64,000 nucleotides of DNA from Montifringilla adamsi (taxonomy: Eukaryota > Chordata > Aves > Passeriformes > Passeridae): positions 3,220,431 through 3,284,430 of the forward strand of contig JAGGNK010013003.1 in the NCBI GenBank assembly GCA_017590115.1, read 5' to 3'. The position numbers and the translations under genes were made by a program. Under the pieces are notes generated by a model. It ran no database searches. It saw only the letters and a list, made by a program, of their open reading frames with translations, and was not told the DNA's origin. This document shows positions 38,501-59,529 of the stretch, in pieces. Every line of letters starts with the position of its first letter. The first letter of the stretch is position 1.

Positions 38501-39976
38501 GCCATTGTTTTTGAACAGGTGAATTCTGCCTGAGTCCTCATGGATTTTTTGAAACATGACTTTCAACAACCTGCAAATTAGACCCTCCAAACTGGGAAAA
38601 CAACCCCTTTAATGACATTTACAATAAAACACAAACTAGCACAGATCTGTAGTGTTTTCCTAAGAAACACCTTAAACGATCTTAATTTAAATAAATTATC
38701 TTAACGTGGTTTACCCTGAGGTGACTGTAGTAAGCATAAATGCCTGGTGCTGAGATAAGCACCACTTACCCAACTGCTAAAATTGCATCCAGGCTCATGA
38801 CTGGGACAAAAAGCTCCAAACATCTCACAAAATGAAAGGAGATCAGGCCTCCAGTAAAAGCTGAAAGTGTCGGTGCACTAGTGGGTATGAGTCCTCCAGC
38901 CTAGAAATTTGTCCTGCTAAGTACAGCACCGTCCACCAAACTCTTCAACAGCCAGGAACAACAGCTGAAATTCTCCCCAGAAAAGTGGTACTAAGGCAGC
39001 AAGAACCCCCATGCCGACAGGGAGTGCCCAGCTGTGGCCACGGTGCCAGCTGTGCACAAAAGCTGCGTCCTCACAGACACGCTCTGCCCGTGCTCACAAA
39101 CAAGCAGAAACTCTTCAATAACTTCCCACAGCAGGCACTCACTGCCCCACGGGCAAACTTCTTGGCGATCTGAAGCACCCCGAGCACAGAAGGTCCAAAG
39201 CAGTGCAATAGCAGGGACATTCCACCAGGACACACCGTCCCTGCCGGAACCGGGGCTAGACCCAGGCGAGCAGTGCCCGGCGGCAGCTGGGACAGCACCA
39301 CTGACACACACAGGCTATGAAAAAAGATGAGCCAGGCTGCGCTGCCAGCATGCCGGCCATGCACGGAGGTGACTGTGACTGCAGTGCCAGCGCATGCAAG
39401 CCACGGGAGAGGGATACCGGGATGGCACCGCCACCACAGGCACAGCAATGCACGGCCGTGCCAGGGCAGCCCCGCTAGCACAGCACCAGGCGCTGTCACG
39501 GCACCGAGCCGGCCAGAGCCCAGGAAGCGTCTGGACAATGCTCCCCGGCACACGGTGTGACTCTTGGGCTGTCCTGTGCAGGGCTAACAGCTGGACTCCA
39601 CAGTCCCTGTGGGTCCCTTCCAACTCGGAATACTGTGTGATTCCGTGAACACGAGCGAAGCAAGACGACTGCGACTGTGCTGCCAACACAAAGGCGCTCG
39701 AGGAGGCGATGGCAGCGTGTCTGCCAGCCCACGCCCGCCAGGCAAGGCTGCACCCAGAGCCCCACACACACCCCGTACACGTACCCACGGCGGCCGGGCC
39801 GCGGCGGAGCCGCGAACGAGCGGACCCACGGGGGGGACAAGGGGAGGGGAGCGCCCGCACACACCCGCTCCCACACCCAGACACCCACAGAGCCGCCCCG
39901 GCCCCCGCAGCTCCGCGGTCGGGACGCACTAACCTGTGACGCTGGCCTGGGCCACCCGCTGCACGATCGCCTTCAT
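29582..39976 (-). CDS. DTD1: D-aminoacyl-tRNA deacylase 1, five coding exons
   Basis: The coding exons are 39934-39976, 38027-38117, 35818-36053, 32157-32254 and 29582-29737, all with GT-AG borders and continuous phase, giving 207 residues (209 in human). The enzyme hydrolyses D-amino acids, and mischarged glycine, from tRNA, which is a chirality proofreading step in the cytosol. The start MKAIVQRV and the family motifs SQFTLQ (residues 78-83) and GPVT (139-142, the Gly-cisPro motif) are intact. The tail after residue 156 is charged and repeat-poor (LEKQQQRKEKTR, ending EGDVSSEREP), as in vertebrate DTD1. The start ATG sits inside a CpG island. The product is recognised with high confidence. 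The 3' UTR is uncertain: no AATAAA closely follows the stop at 29582, so a further spliced exon near 28.2 kb is possible. Confidence 0.97.
30012..30049. repeat. Perfect 17-bp inverted repeat with 4-nt loop
   Basis: Left arm AAAAATACATTTGGATT (30012-30028) and right arm AATCCAAATGTATTTTT (30033-30049) are exact complements around the loop gact. It lies in the last coding intron of DTD1. Confidence 0.9.
30340..30790 (+). mobile_element. Possible LTR-type repeat fragment in DTD1 intron
   Basis: The stretch, which includes TTTTTCTGTATCTTTTCTG and GGGTTAAGCCAATGCTTTG, resembles repeat DNA I associate with songbird retroviral LTR/leader sequence. The resemblance is from memory only. No terminal repeats or target duplication were identified and both boundaries are guesses. 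Confidence 0.3.
31205..31520 (-). mobile_element. CR1 LINE reverse-transcriptase fragment
   Basis: The minus strand encodes part of the CR1 reverse transcriptase: NYRPVNLTSVPGKIVEKIML, then KGKSCLTDLMLFYSKVT, then VVDLVFLDFSKAFDTVPH. These match the conserved RT blocks that lead up to the catalytic YxDD motif; the fragment ends before that motif. It lies in the DTD1 intron between exons 4 and 5, on the same strand as the gene, and is a dead internal fragment. Confidence 0.93.
39525..39652 (+). mobile_element. CR1 LINE 3' terminal fragment
   Basis: The plus strand reads like the CR1 3' end, with CTGGACTCCACAGTCCC, GGGTCCCTTCCAACTC and a terminal TGTGTGATTCCGTGA. It lies in the first intron of DTD1, about 280 bp from exon 1 and antisense to the gene. 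Confidence 0.8.
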
Positions 39977-40130
39977 GGCGCAGCGCAGCGCGGCCGGCGC
40001 CGAGCGGGGACAGCGGCGGCGCCCGGCAGCAGCGGCGGCCGCGCCCCGCGCACAGCGCCCCCCGGCGCACGGGAGGTGCCGCCGCAGCCCCGGCACCGCC
40101 GCTCCGGGGGATTCCGTTCCATTCCGAGCG
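39690..40130 (-). promoter_or_regulatory. CpG-island promoter and 5' end of DTD1
   Basis: A dense GC- and CpG-rich block surrounds the DTD1 start codon (39974-39976). No TATA box is evident, as is usual for housekeeping promoters. The transcription start is not resolvable by eye but should lie upstream of 39976 toward 40.1 kb. Confidence 0.75.
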
Positions 40131-40454
40131 CCCGGACAGGCACGGGACGTGTGTCCGGGTGCTCGGCCTTCCTCTTGCTGCCTGTAGGGATTTGGGGGTG
40201 CCGTCCAAAAGGAGAATATCACGTAAGCAGATTGGCATCCGCTATAGGAACAGCTATAGGGAGACAGAAGGGTGCCTATAAAAATGAGTGGCTGGGGGAG
40301 TGCTAGGGAAAAAGAGGTGGTGGCTGTAAGGACCTGAGGAGTGCATGTGGAAAAGTGGGTCTGTAGGTGCATGGGCTGGGTGGGGTTTGGGTTGTAAAAG
40401 CTCCTAGAGAATCAAAGGTGTGGGCTGGAAGGGCAAGGACACTTGCACTAGGCC

Positions 40455-40705
40455 AGGTGGCTCTAGGTCTTATCCAAAACCTGGCCTTGAACACTTCCAC
40501 AGCTGGGGCATCCAAATCCTCCCCAGGCAGCCTATTCCAGTGCCTCACCACTCTCACAGTTGAGAATTTCTCCTAATATATAACTAAATTTCCCCTCTCC
40601 TTATTTGTACCAACTCCTCCTTGTCATATCAGCACAGTTCCTGACAAAGTCTCCCTCCCCCTGCAGCATCCCTGCTGGGCTCCCTACAGAAGGGAGGAAG
40701 GATCT
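40455..40705 (-). mobile_element. CR1 LINE fragment
   Basis: The plus-strand text (CCTTGAACACTTCCACAGC, AGTGCCTCACCACTCTCAC, then TAAATTTCCCCTCTCC) is the complement of the CR1 ORF2 end. On the minus strand it encodes a degenerate VVRHWNRLPGEDLDAPAV. It lies between the DTD1 promoter and the SMIM26 3' end. Confidence 0.85.
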
Positions 40706-41044
40706 GGAAGCTGAGGTGTGTGGCCAGAGGAGATGGAGACAGCTTTCCAAACAGCAAGACGGAAACCTTAGATCCCCTTGTGAGGCAGGGCAAGATGTGT
40801 CCTAAAAGGGCTGTAGGGAGAGCCCCAGTAGAAACAGGGAAGGGATGTCCATAAGGACTAGGGAAAACCCTACAGAAGGAACATTAGTTCTGGCCACAGA
40901 GCTGAGGGACAGTACCCTACAAGGGGACATAGCGTGTGCAAGGATCAGGAAAACCCCTAAAGAACAAGAGCCTGGAGCAAAACATTCAGTAACATTTTAG
41001 CTTACAGAAACATTTCCACACTTGTAACTCATCTCTCGAGAGCT

Positions 41045-41050
41045 TTTATT
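41045..41050 (-). terminator. SMIM26 polyadenylation signal AATAAA
   Basis: Canonical hexamer on the minus strand, about 285 bases after the SMIM26 stop codon. It is the first AATAAA downstream of the gene. Confidence 0.65.
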
Positions 41051-41333
41051 TGAAGGACCATTAAGAACTCCGGTAACCAAAACATTAAACTACATTCCTT
41101 CCCATTTACTCATCATTCCTGAAGTATCCATTTCAGAGCTGCCCAGCTGAAGAGCCATCCCAGGTACAGCCTGGATCGCCTGGGTTTGTCCTATTGGGAA
41201 AGCAACTTCACACCAGCGAGGCTGAGCTGCTGTTCCAGCAATGCAAGGGACAGTGCTCCAGCAGTGGGCCGGTGCCAGGCACTGGGATGATGTTCTCAGA
41301 GGTCCAGCACAACATTCCAAGCTTCTGAACGGC

Positions 41334-42484
41334 TCACTTCTCAGAAGGAGGGTCATCATTAGGAACAAAGAATGATACCACACGCCTGAGCAGCTGAGTA
41401 AGAGGAGGCTGAACCTCTTTGTATGTTATTTCTGTTGTCACTGTCAATCCAAAAGGATATTCCCTAGTGTGTACTTCCTTGCGGACCCCTTGGTTTGCCT
41501 CAGGATCATTTTCATTCTCTAAGGAATAGAAAGAATGGTAAGTGGGGGGGGAAGACAAAAAAAAAACAATAAAAATCTTTTATCCCTTTATCATGGCAGC
41601 CACATGGACATTCAGTATTCTTTTTGCTTTTCCTTCCATTCTGAGGGTCAGATAGAAAAGATCTGTTAACCATAGCCAGAAAAACTGATTTAATGAGGTA
41701 AATCAGATACCTGCACTGGTACGGGACAATTATCAGTACTACAGTAGCAGTAACAACACGTTTCCCAAGCTATCCACATCAAAGCTAGCCCAAGCAGCCC
41801 AGTGCAAAAACCCATTAATTCCATTATCTGACCACTCTCTCAGTAAAGAAATGCTCGTCATGTCCAGCCTAACCCTCCCGCAGCACAGCTTCGAGCCATT
41901 CCCACAGCGCAAATAAAAGGAACAGGATGGGAAGAGCCTAGTGCCCATTTCTGTGACTTGAGACAGAGCACGACTTTCTCCCATCAGCACGGGATTTATC
42001 TCCCTTCAGGAGGGGCTGCCGGGGCGGGGCGGGCCGGGCCGGGCGGACCCCCGGGTCACTCAGCCCGAGCGGAGCCCGCGCTCCGGCAGCCGCACAGCCC
42101 GAAGTGCCCCGAGGGGCGGGCGGGCAACACCCCGCGTCACCCTCCCCCAGCCGGGAAGCGGCGGGACCGGGTCTGGGGGACCCCGGCACCTGCCCCGGGC
42201 AGCGAGGAGAAACCAGGACGCGCCCGCGGCCGAGCTCTCCCTCACGCAAGCCCCGCCCCCCGGGCAAGCCCCGCCCCGGACACGACGCGCGCCGAGCGGG
42301 CTGTCCCTCAGCGAAACCTCCCCACCCCCCGGCGGTGACCGCAGGCCCCGGTACCGGTACCGGTGCCGGTGCTGGCTTTCTCCAGGCGGCTGTAGTAGAT
42401 GAGGCCGCCCAGCGTGGTCCAGGCGCCCAGCGAGTAGAGCAGCGCGGCCCTGGCGTTCCACACGGCGGCGCGCGCCGGCTTCAT
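41334..42484 (-). CDS. SMIM26: Small integral membrane protein 26, two coding exons
   Basis: Exon 1 is 42361-42484 (start MKPARAAVWN) and exon 2 is 41334-41518, joining in phase 1 to give 102 residues; human SMIM26 has 95. Residues about 13-31 (AALLYSLGAWTTLGGLIYY) form one transmembrane segment, followed by SRLEKAS, which resembles the human YYSR segment. The second exon is a polar tail ending NDDPPSEK. SMIM26 is reported in human cells as a mitochondrial membrane microprotein that supports respiratory complex I; that role is from the literature. The exon 1 donor lies in an ACCGGT tandem repeat, so a second in-phase donor six bases downstream (exon end 42355) would add two residues. The gene is a close neighbour of DTD1 and SEC23B, as in human. 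Tail similarity to mammals is weak, so identity rests on the N-terminus and synteny. Confidence 0.88.
41790..41925 (-). mobile_element. CR1 LINE fragment in SMIM26 intron
   Basis: The plus strand reads CTCTCAGTAAAGAAATGC then TGTCCAGCCTAACCCTCCC and TTCGAGCCATTCC, the complement of the conserved CR1 region before the ORF2 end. The fragment is short and diverged; boundaries are approximate. Confidence 0.7.
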
Positions 42485-42590
42485 GGCCGCCGCGCGGACG
42501 CGTGGGAGGCCCCGCCCCCTAAAGGGACACGCGCGGGGGGGCGGGGCACGCGCGGGGGGCGGGGCAAAAAGAGCCAAGAGCCGCCCGTGG
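42000..42590 (-). promoter_or_regulatory. CpG island and promoter of SMIM26
   Basis: The block is extremely GC- and CpG-rich and contains the SMIM26 first exon. GC-box-like CCCCGCCCC motifs occur on the minus strand upstream of the ATG, within a tandem repeat of about 18-19 bp (42528-42565). It lies only about 250-300 bp from the probable SEC23B 3' end. Confidence 0.75.
42528..42565. repeat. GC-rich tandem duplication in the SMIM26 promoter
   Basis: Two near-identical units (19 and 18 bp, CACGCGCGGGGGG plus CGGGG) lie head to tail. Each carries a GC-box core on the minus strand. Confidence 0.8.
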
Positions 42591-42843
42591 CACCAACAGC
42601 GGGATCTGGGAACAACACTAAGGAGCTGTGCTCCTACCCGGTTTTATTTTTCATTACTACAGCCCCCTGCTTGCTGGGAGACCTCTCAAGAATATTAAAA
42701 GTTAAGCTAAAGGCTGTCGAAATCTCTGTTGGCTAAAACACCTTTCAACTCTAATTAGGATGTGTGGAAAATGCAGAGTGAACAGAATACAGACAAACAG
42801 CAAAATAAATTAGAAGGGAGAAGTAAAAAACTCTCCCTGAATG

Positions 42844-42849
42844 TTTATT
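42844..42849 (-). terminator. SEC23B polyadenylation signal AATAAA
   Basis: Canonical minus-strand hexamer 125 bases after the SEC23B stop codon (42974-42976). It implies a short 3' UTR of about 145-155 bases. Confidence 0.6.
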
Positions 42850-42973
42850 TTGTGTAACAGTTAAAATCCCTAGTTTAAAAGAGAGGAAAGGAAATGTAAA
42901 TAAATTGGTCCACTTCTGTCATCAACACGATCCATGTAAATCGTCTGCTGCTCCTGCTGCTCAGTCCGATCAG

Positions 42974-55407
<12,434 letters not shown>

Positions 55408-56849
55408 TCAGGCAGCAGCCACTTGTGTGGGCAACAGAGCTGCAAAGGAGCTCAGCAGATCAACTGCAGGTGGGGGCACAAGACACTGCAGCACAAAGCC
55501 AGCACAGTGCAATGAATTAATCCCATTATCAAACAAACCACGTGACTCTATTAATCTCTTCTGTCCAGTGCTCTCATCAACATTACAGCCAATCAAAACA
55601 CCACCAAATCCAACAAAGAAACAAGGAAAGCCGACACTCAAAGTCAGAATGCAAGAGGCTGGGGGTTTTCTTCTTATGATTCACATTTAACATCTCAAAA
55701 TCCAATCAGCCTCATGCTGGCCTCAAGGCAATCCTGCCTGACTGGGTCAGTAAGGGAAGACAGGCCAGATTTGCAACACGTCCTGGAGCCTTCAGCTGAA
55801 ACGTTGCAGGGAGAAAAGGAGGCCAAGTCTGACACCAAACCAATCCCAAATGTCACCAAGATGTCAGCCTGACCCGCTTACAAAGGGAAAGGAGTACATT
55901 ACGAAATAACAAAAAAGGTCTTTTGGATGCCCACTCTGCATGGCATCATTGTCCCACTGCCAGTAAGGAAGGAACTGAGAGGCCAGAAGACTTCAGAAAA
56001 CATCAAGGAGGAATATCCCCAACACAACAGAGAAATCATTCTCTGTGTTCTCTCACTAAACTCTCCAAAATAAGACATAAAAAAGAGCCTCCAGGCCATC
56101 ACTACTTTTGATTTCTCTGAGAAAGGCAAGAACAAGCTTACCAAAAAAACTTACTTGTCAAATACAGACCACAAACACCACACAGCACTAGCAGCAACTC
56201 ACAGAGCCAAAAGCAGCAGCTCACAACCTGCTTCAGACAAGGAAACTCAGAGGTTCACCTACAGCTGCAGATGCTCCAGGATTGCCTTACTCCTGGTACT
56301 CACTGCAGGTGGGATATTCAGGAGGGCCAGAGACATGAAAAATCAGAAGCAACACCTCCCCTCAGATGAGGGGAAGTTTTGGTGTAACATTTTCCTACAG
56401 AACTCCAAATTCACTGACATTTTCCTCTTCCTTGCTATTAAGCATGTAAATCAAGCATAAGGGGAGAATTGCCCCATGTTTCCACCTCCCTCACTGGATG
56501 GACAAACAGAAGGGTTCACAACACATCCCCACCACAAACAGGTCTGTCAATGTGAAAGTCAGAGCTGAGTCTGCCTGTAAAAGATCCCGCACACCAGAAC
56601 AGCAATACAAACATCTGACATCTCAGGTATGCAGCACAGCCACAGGGCAAATTTATTCCATGTTTTCCCAGCTGTAGCCCAGCATCACTTCCCTGCCCCA
56701 GGCAGAGCCCTGACTGCCATGGGCTGTGGCCCTGCTTTGGTGTCAGGACAGCAGCAGGACAGGTGTAATCCTCCAGCTGCTGCGCTTGGCACGGCTATAG
56801 GGGACACCACAGATCACCCGTGCCGCCACAGGCGCCACCTCCGCCCCCC

Positions 56850-57470
56850 AGAGCACTGATCCCCGGCACGGCCACAGGGCAAAGCGCCGCTGACCCTCCA
56901 CAGGGGACACGCCCGACCCCAGCCCTGCCCTGGCGGACACTGCCGATGCCCAGCCCGGCCGAAGCGAACAGTGCCGAGCCCGTGCTGCTCCGTGGGACAC
57001 TGCTGACCCCCGTGAGCACCGCGCCAGGGGACAGCGCGGGCCGCGCTCAACACCCGTCCAGGGGACACCGCTGACGGCCCCCTCCACACCCGCCCGCTGG
57101 GGACACCACTGGCCCCCCTCACAGGGGACGGCCCCTTCGCCCTCACAGGGGCCATCAGTGACCGCCTCACACCGCATCCCCTCAGGGAACACAGACATCC
57201 CACCCCCCCCCACCCCCATTTCCATTCCCATCCCTCGGAGTCCCCCGCCGCTCCCACCTGCCCGCGCCGCTCGCTCGCGCCGCTCCCTCCCGGCACGCCC
57301 CGCGCGCCCGGCAAGGCCAGCTCAGCGGTACGCGCTGCCCGCGGCCAAGATGGCGGCGGCGGCGGCACACCCGCCCCGCGCCCGCTGAGGCCCAGCCGCC
57401 ATCTTGGCTAAGGGCACGCCACACCGCCCCTCAGAAGGAGGGGAGAGGCGTGCCGCGACCAAACGTGGTG
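56850..57470 (-). promoter_or_regulatory. CpG-island promoter and probable non-coding exon 1 of SEC23B
   Basis: A long CpG-rich block lies 1.5-2.1 kb upstream of the SEC23B start codon. A consensus donor CAG|GTGGGA on the minus strand (exon end 57258) could close a non-coding first exon, spliced to the acceptor at 55385. A YY1-type motif GCCAAGATGGCGGC reads in gene orientation at 57395-57408, and a second copy reads on the opposite strand at 57344-57357. No TATA box is evident. The transcription start is probably near 57.4 kb, by the usual placement of YY1 motifs just downstream of starts. Confidence 0.65.
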
Positions 57471-58980
57471 GGGCGCCGGCGGCACGGAGCTCATCTTGCC
57501 TAAAGGCGGCAGGTTCTGCCTTGGAATGGCGATGGACGGGGTGTCCCTGCTAAGTGTGGGATGCGGAGTCGCGTTTCTACCCTGGCACGGCATGAGGGAA
57601 GCTGCTCTGCCCTGAAGGGGCTCGGCTGCTTGAGAGCGCGCTGTCGTGTTCAGCAGGGAGGACAGAACTTCCTGGGAAGGGGTTATGAGTAGCACTCCAC
57701 TAATAACACCGAGACACTTTTTAAAGAAATAAACTACGAGCCCCACACAGTCTCACCTTTGTCTCAGTTCTCGGCTCCTCTCTCGGGCCGAGAGTTCTGT
57801 CCCAGGCACGCTGGGCAAAGTCATGAGGCCATTCCATTCCAGCAGCGAGGCAGGGACAATCCATGGGATTTTCCTCCCGTTCTGTTCCCTGACCAAGCTT
57901 TACCCCCACATAGGCTCGAGGCCACAGTGGTTCACCATTCTGCCAGGAAATCCGTACCCCAGCCTACGGGGGAGGCCCTGCAGTGCCCAGACCCTCGGAG
58001 AGGAGAGGTCCAGGGATGGACACAATTTTCAGGGAGCCTGAGGATATGAGGTGGATATGAGGTGGAGGTTTGGCACATCTGACTTGCCCCAGGAACTTGT
58101 CTCTGCCTCGAAATTAGGCAAATATGTGTCCCTCTTTCATTGCTTCCATCTTGTGTTGCCTCCCAGACTCTCTTCCAAAGACAAGGAGATAAGGCCTTTT
58201 CCTAGTGAGCCCAAGACAGGAATCCTGCCCTGCAGCTTCGTGTGCTGCCGTGCAAGTGATATTTGTCCTATCTGAATGCATGGATGCAAATCCATTCCTG
58301 AATCCTGCAGACTTTCACACATATTCAAGGTGCATACCTCATTTTGACTGAAATACCTCAATCTGTTTCTTGTAGTTTGGGTGTTTGCCTTACATTCCTG
58401 CAGTGGTCAGCTTACAAATATCCCCCAGGCTTCTGTGTGGGCACTGCTCCACCATTGCTTAAAGGAAATTGTTGCCCTGTGATCAAGTCTACTCACCCAT
58501 GTCCAGCTCTGGGGGTTGTTTGTTTTTGTTTTTCCTGTTTTCTTTCTTTTAAATGCGACAGAAATCTGTGTTTGGAATGTGCAGAGTACAATCCAGGTCC
58601 AAAACAAAGCAAAATGAAATGCTGTCTGAGGTGGGCTTTAGTTTTGCCTTCCCAGCTTCCTGACATCCCAAACACAGTGGGAATAAAAAAAGTAGAAGCA
58701 TACTACTGATGTGTATATGCTAAAGTGTGTAAAATTCAAATTACTAGTATTGCTAACATTGTCAGGTGTAGGACTAACATTCTCAGCCCAGGACTGGCTC
58801 TCCAAGCAGAAGGCAAAGCAAATCTGCTCTTCTGAAGTTGCCTGTTTACAGTTTACATCTTCCTCCCACTGCCACATCTCAACACAAAGAGCCTCACCAG
58901 GACCCACGGCTTCAAGGCCATAGTGCATCCCGCTGCAAACATTAGATTAACTAAAATATTAAGCAACTATTGTAAGTCTG
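57471..58980. other. Intergenic DNA right of the SEC23B promoter
   Basis: No recognisable exon on either strand. In human this side of SEC23B carries the divergent gene RBBP9; I found no exon resembling it. A 12-bp direct repeat (GGATATGAGGT) occurs near 58042-58064. Confidence 0.5.
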
Positions 58981-59529
58981 TGTCTTGCTTTCAACTTTCA
59001 GAGTTAATTTTCCTCCCTCAGAGCTGGTTTAGTGCTGCGTTTTTTGATTTAGGATTAGGAAAATGTTGATAACACCCTGATAATTTAGTTCTTGTTGAGC
59101 GATTCTTATGCTTAGTCAAGGATTTTTCAGGTTCTTCTGGCCAGCCAGGAAACTGGGGCTGCATAATAATTTGGAAGGGGACAAAGGCAGGGCAACTGAT
59201 CCCCAGTGGCTCAAGGGATACTCCTTATTCCTTATCATATGGTGTAATGCTGAACGATGAAACTGGGGAGAGTTGGCTGCTGGTTTCCAGCCCACTGCTC
59301 TGGCACTCCTTGGACAATGGTCAGCAGAGGAGGAGCAACTGTATTGTTCATCACATGATTTCTAAAATCTCTTACCATTATTTTCCCTTCCTTTTCTGCC
59401 CTGTTAAACTGTCTTCATCTGAATCCACAAGCTTTGGGGTTTTTTACTATCGTCTCTCCCATCCCACTGGGGAGGAAGTAAGGTAACACCTGTGTGGTGT
59501 TTACCTGTCTGCTGGGTTAAACCAAAGCA
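58981..59529 (+). mobile_element. Old solo LTR of avian ERVL type
   Basis: The element starts TGTCTTGCTTTCAACTTTC and ends GGTTAAACCAAAGCA. It resembles a widespread avian LTR family whose copies start near TGTCCTGGTTTCAGCTGG and end near GGTTAAACCACGACA. Internal matches include GTTGATAACACCCTGAT (59070-59086), a CATATGGTGTAATGCTGA block (promoter region, TATA now lost), and CTGTTAAACTGTCTTCATC near the expected polyadenylation region. The flanks carry gtctg (58976-58980) and gtttg (59530-59534), a 5-bp duplication with one mismatch. No coding remnant adjoins it. The decay indicates an old insertion. Confidence 0.75.

Noticed and set aside
39315..40238. Long minus-strand frame of 307 codons at the DTD1 promoter
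   Set aside because: It runs through CpG-island DNA, a CR1 fragment and DTD1 exon 1 in another frame, so it is a GC-rich shadow and not a gene.
42104..42736. 210-codon plus-strand frame over the SMIM26 promoter
   Set aside because: Composition is that of translated GC-rich DNA (Gly, Pro, Arg, Ala), and it is antisense to the SMIM26 first exon.
56743..57368. Long frames on both strands in the SEC23B CpG island
   Set aside because: They are low-complexity translations of CpG-rich sequence with no family similarity.
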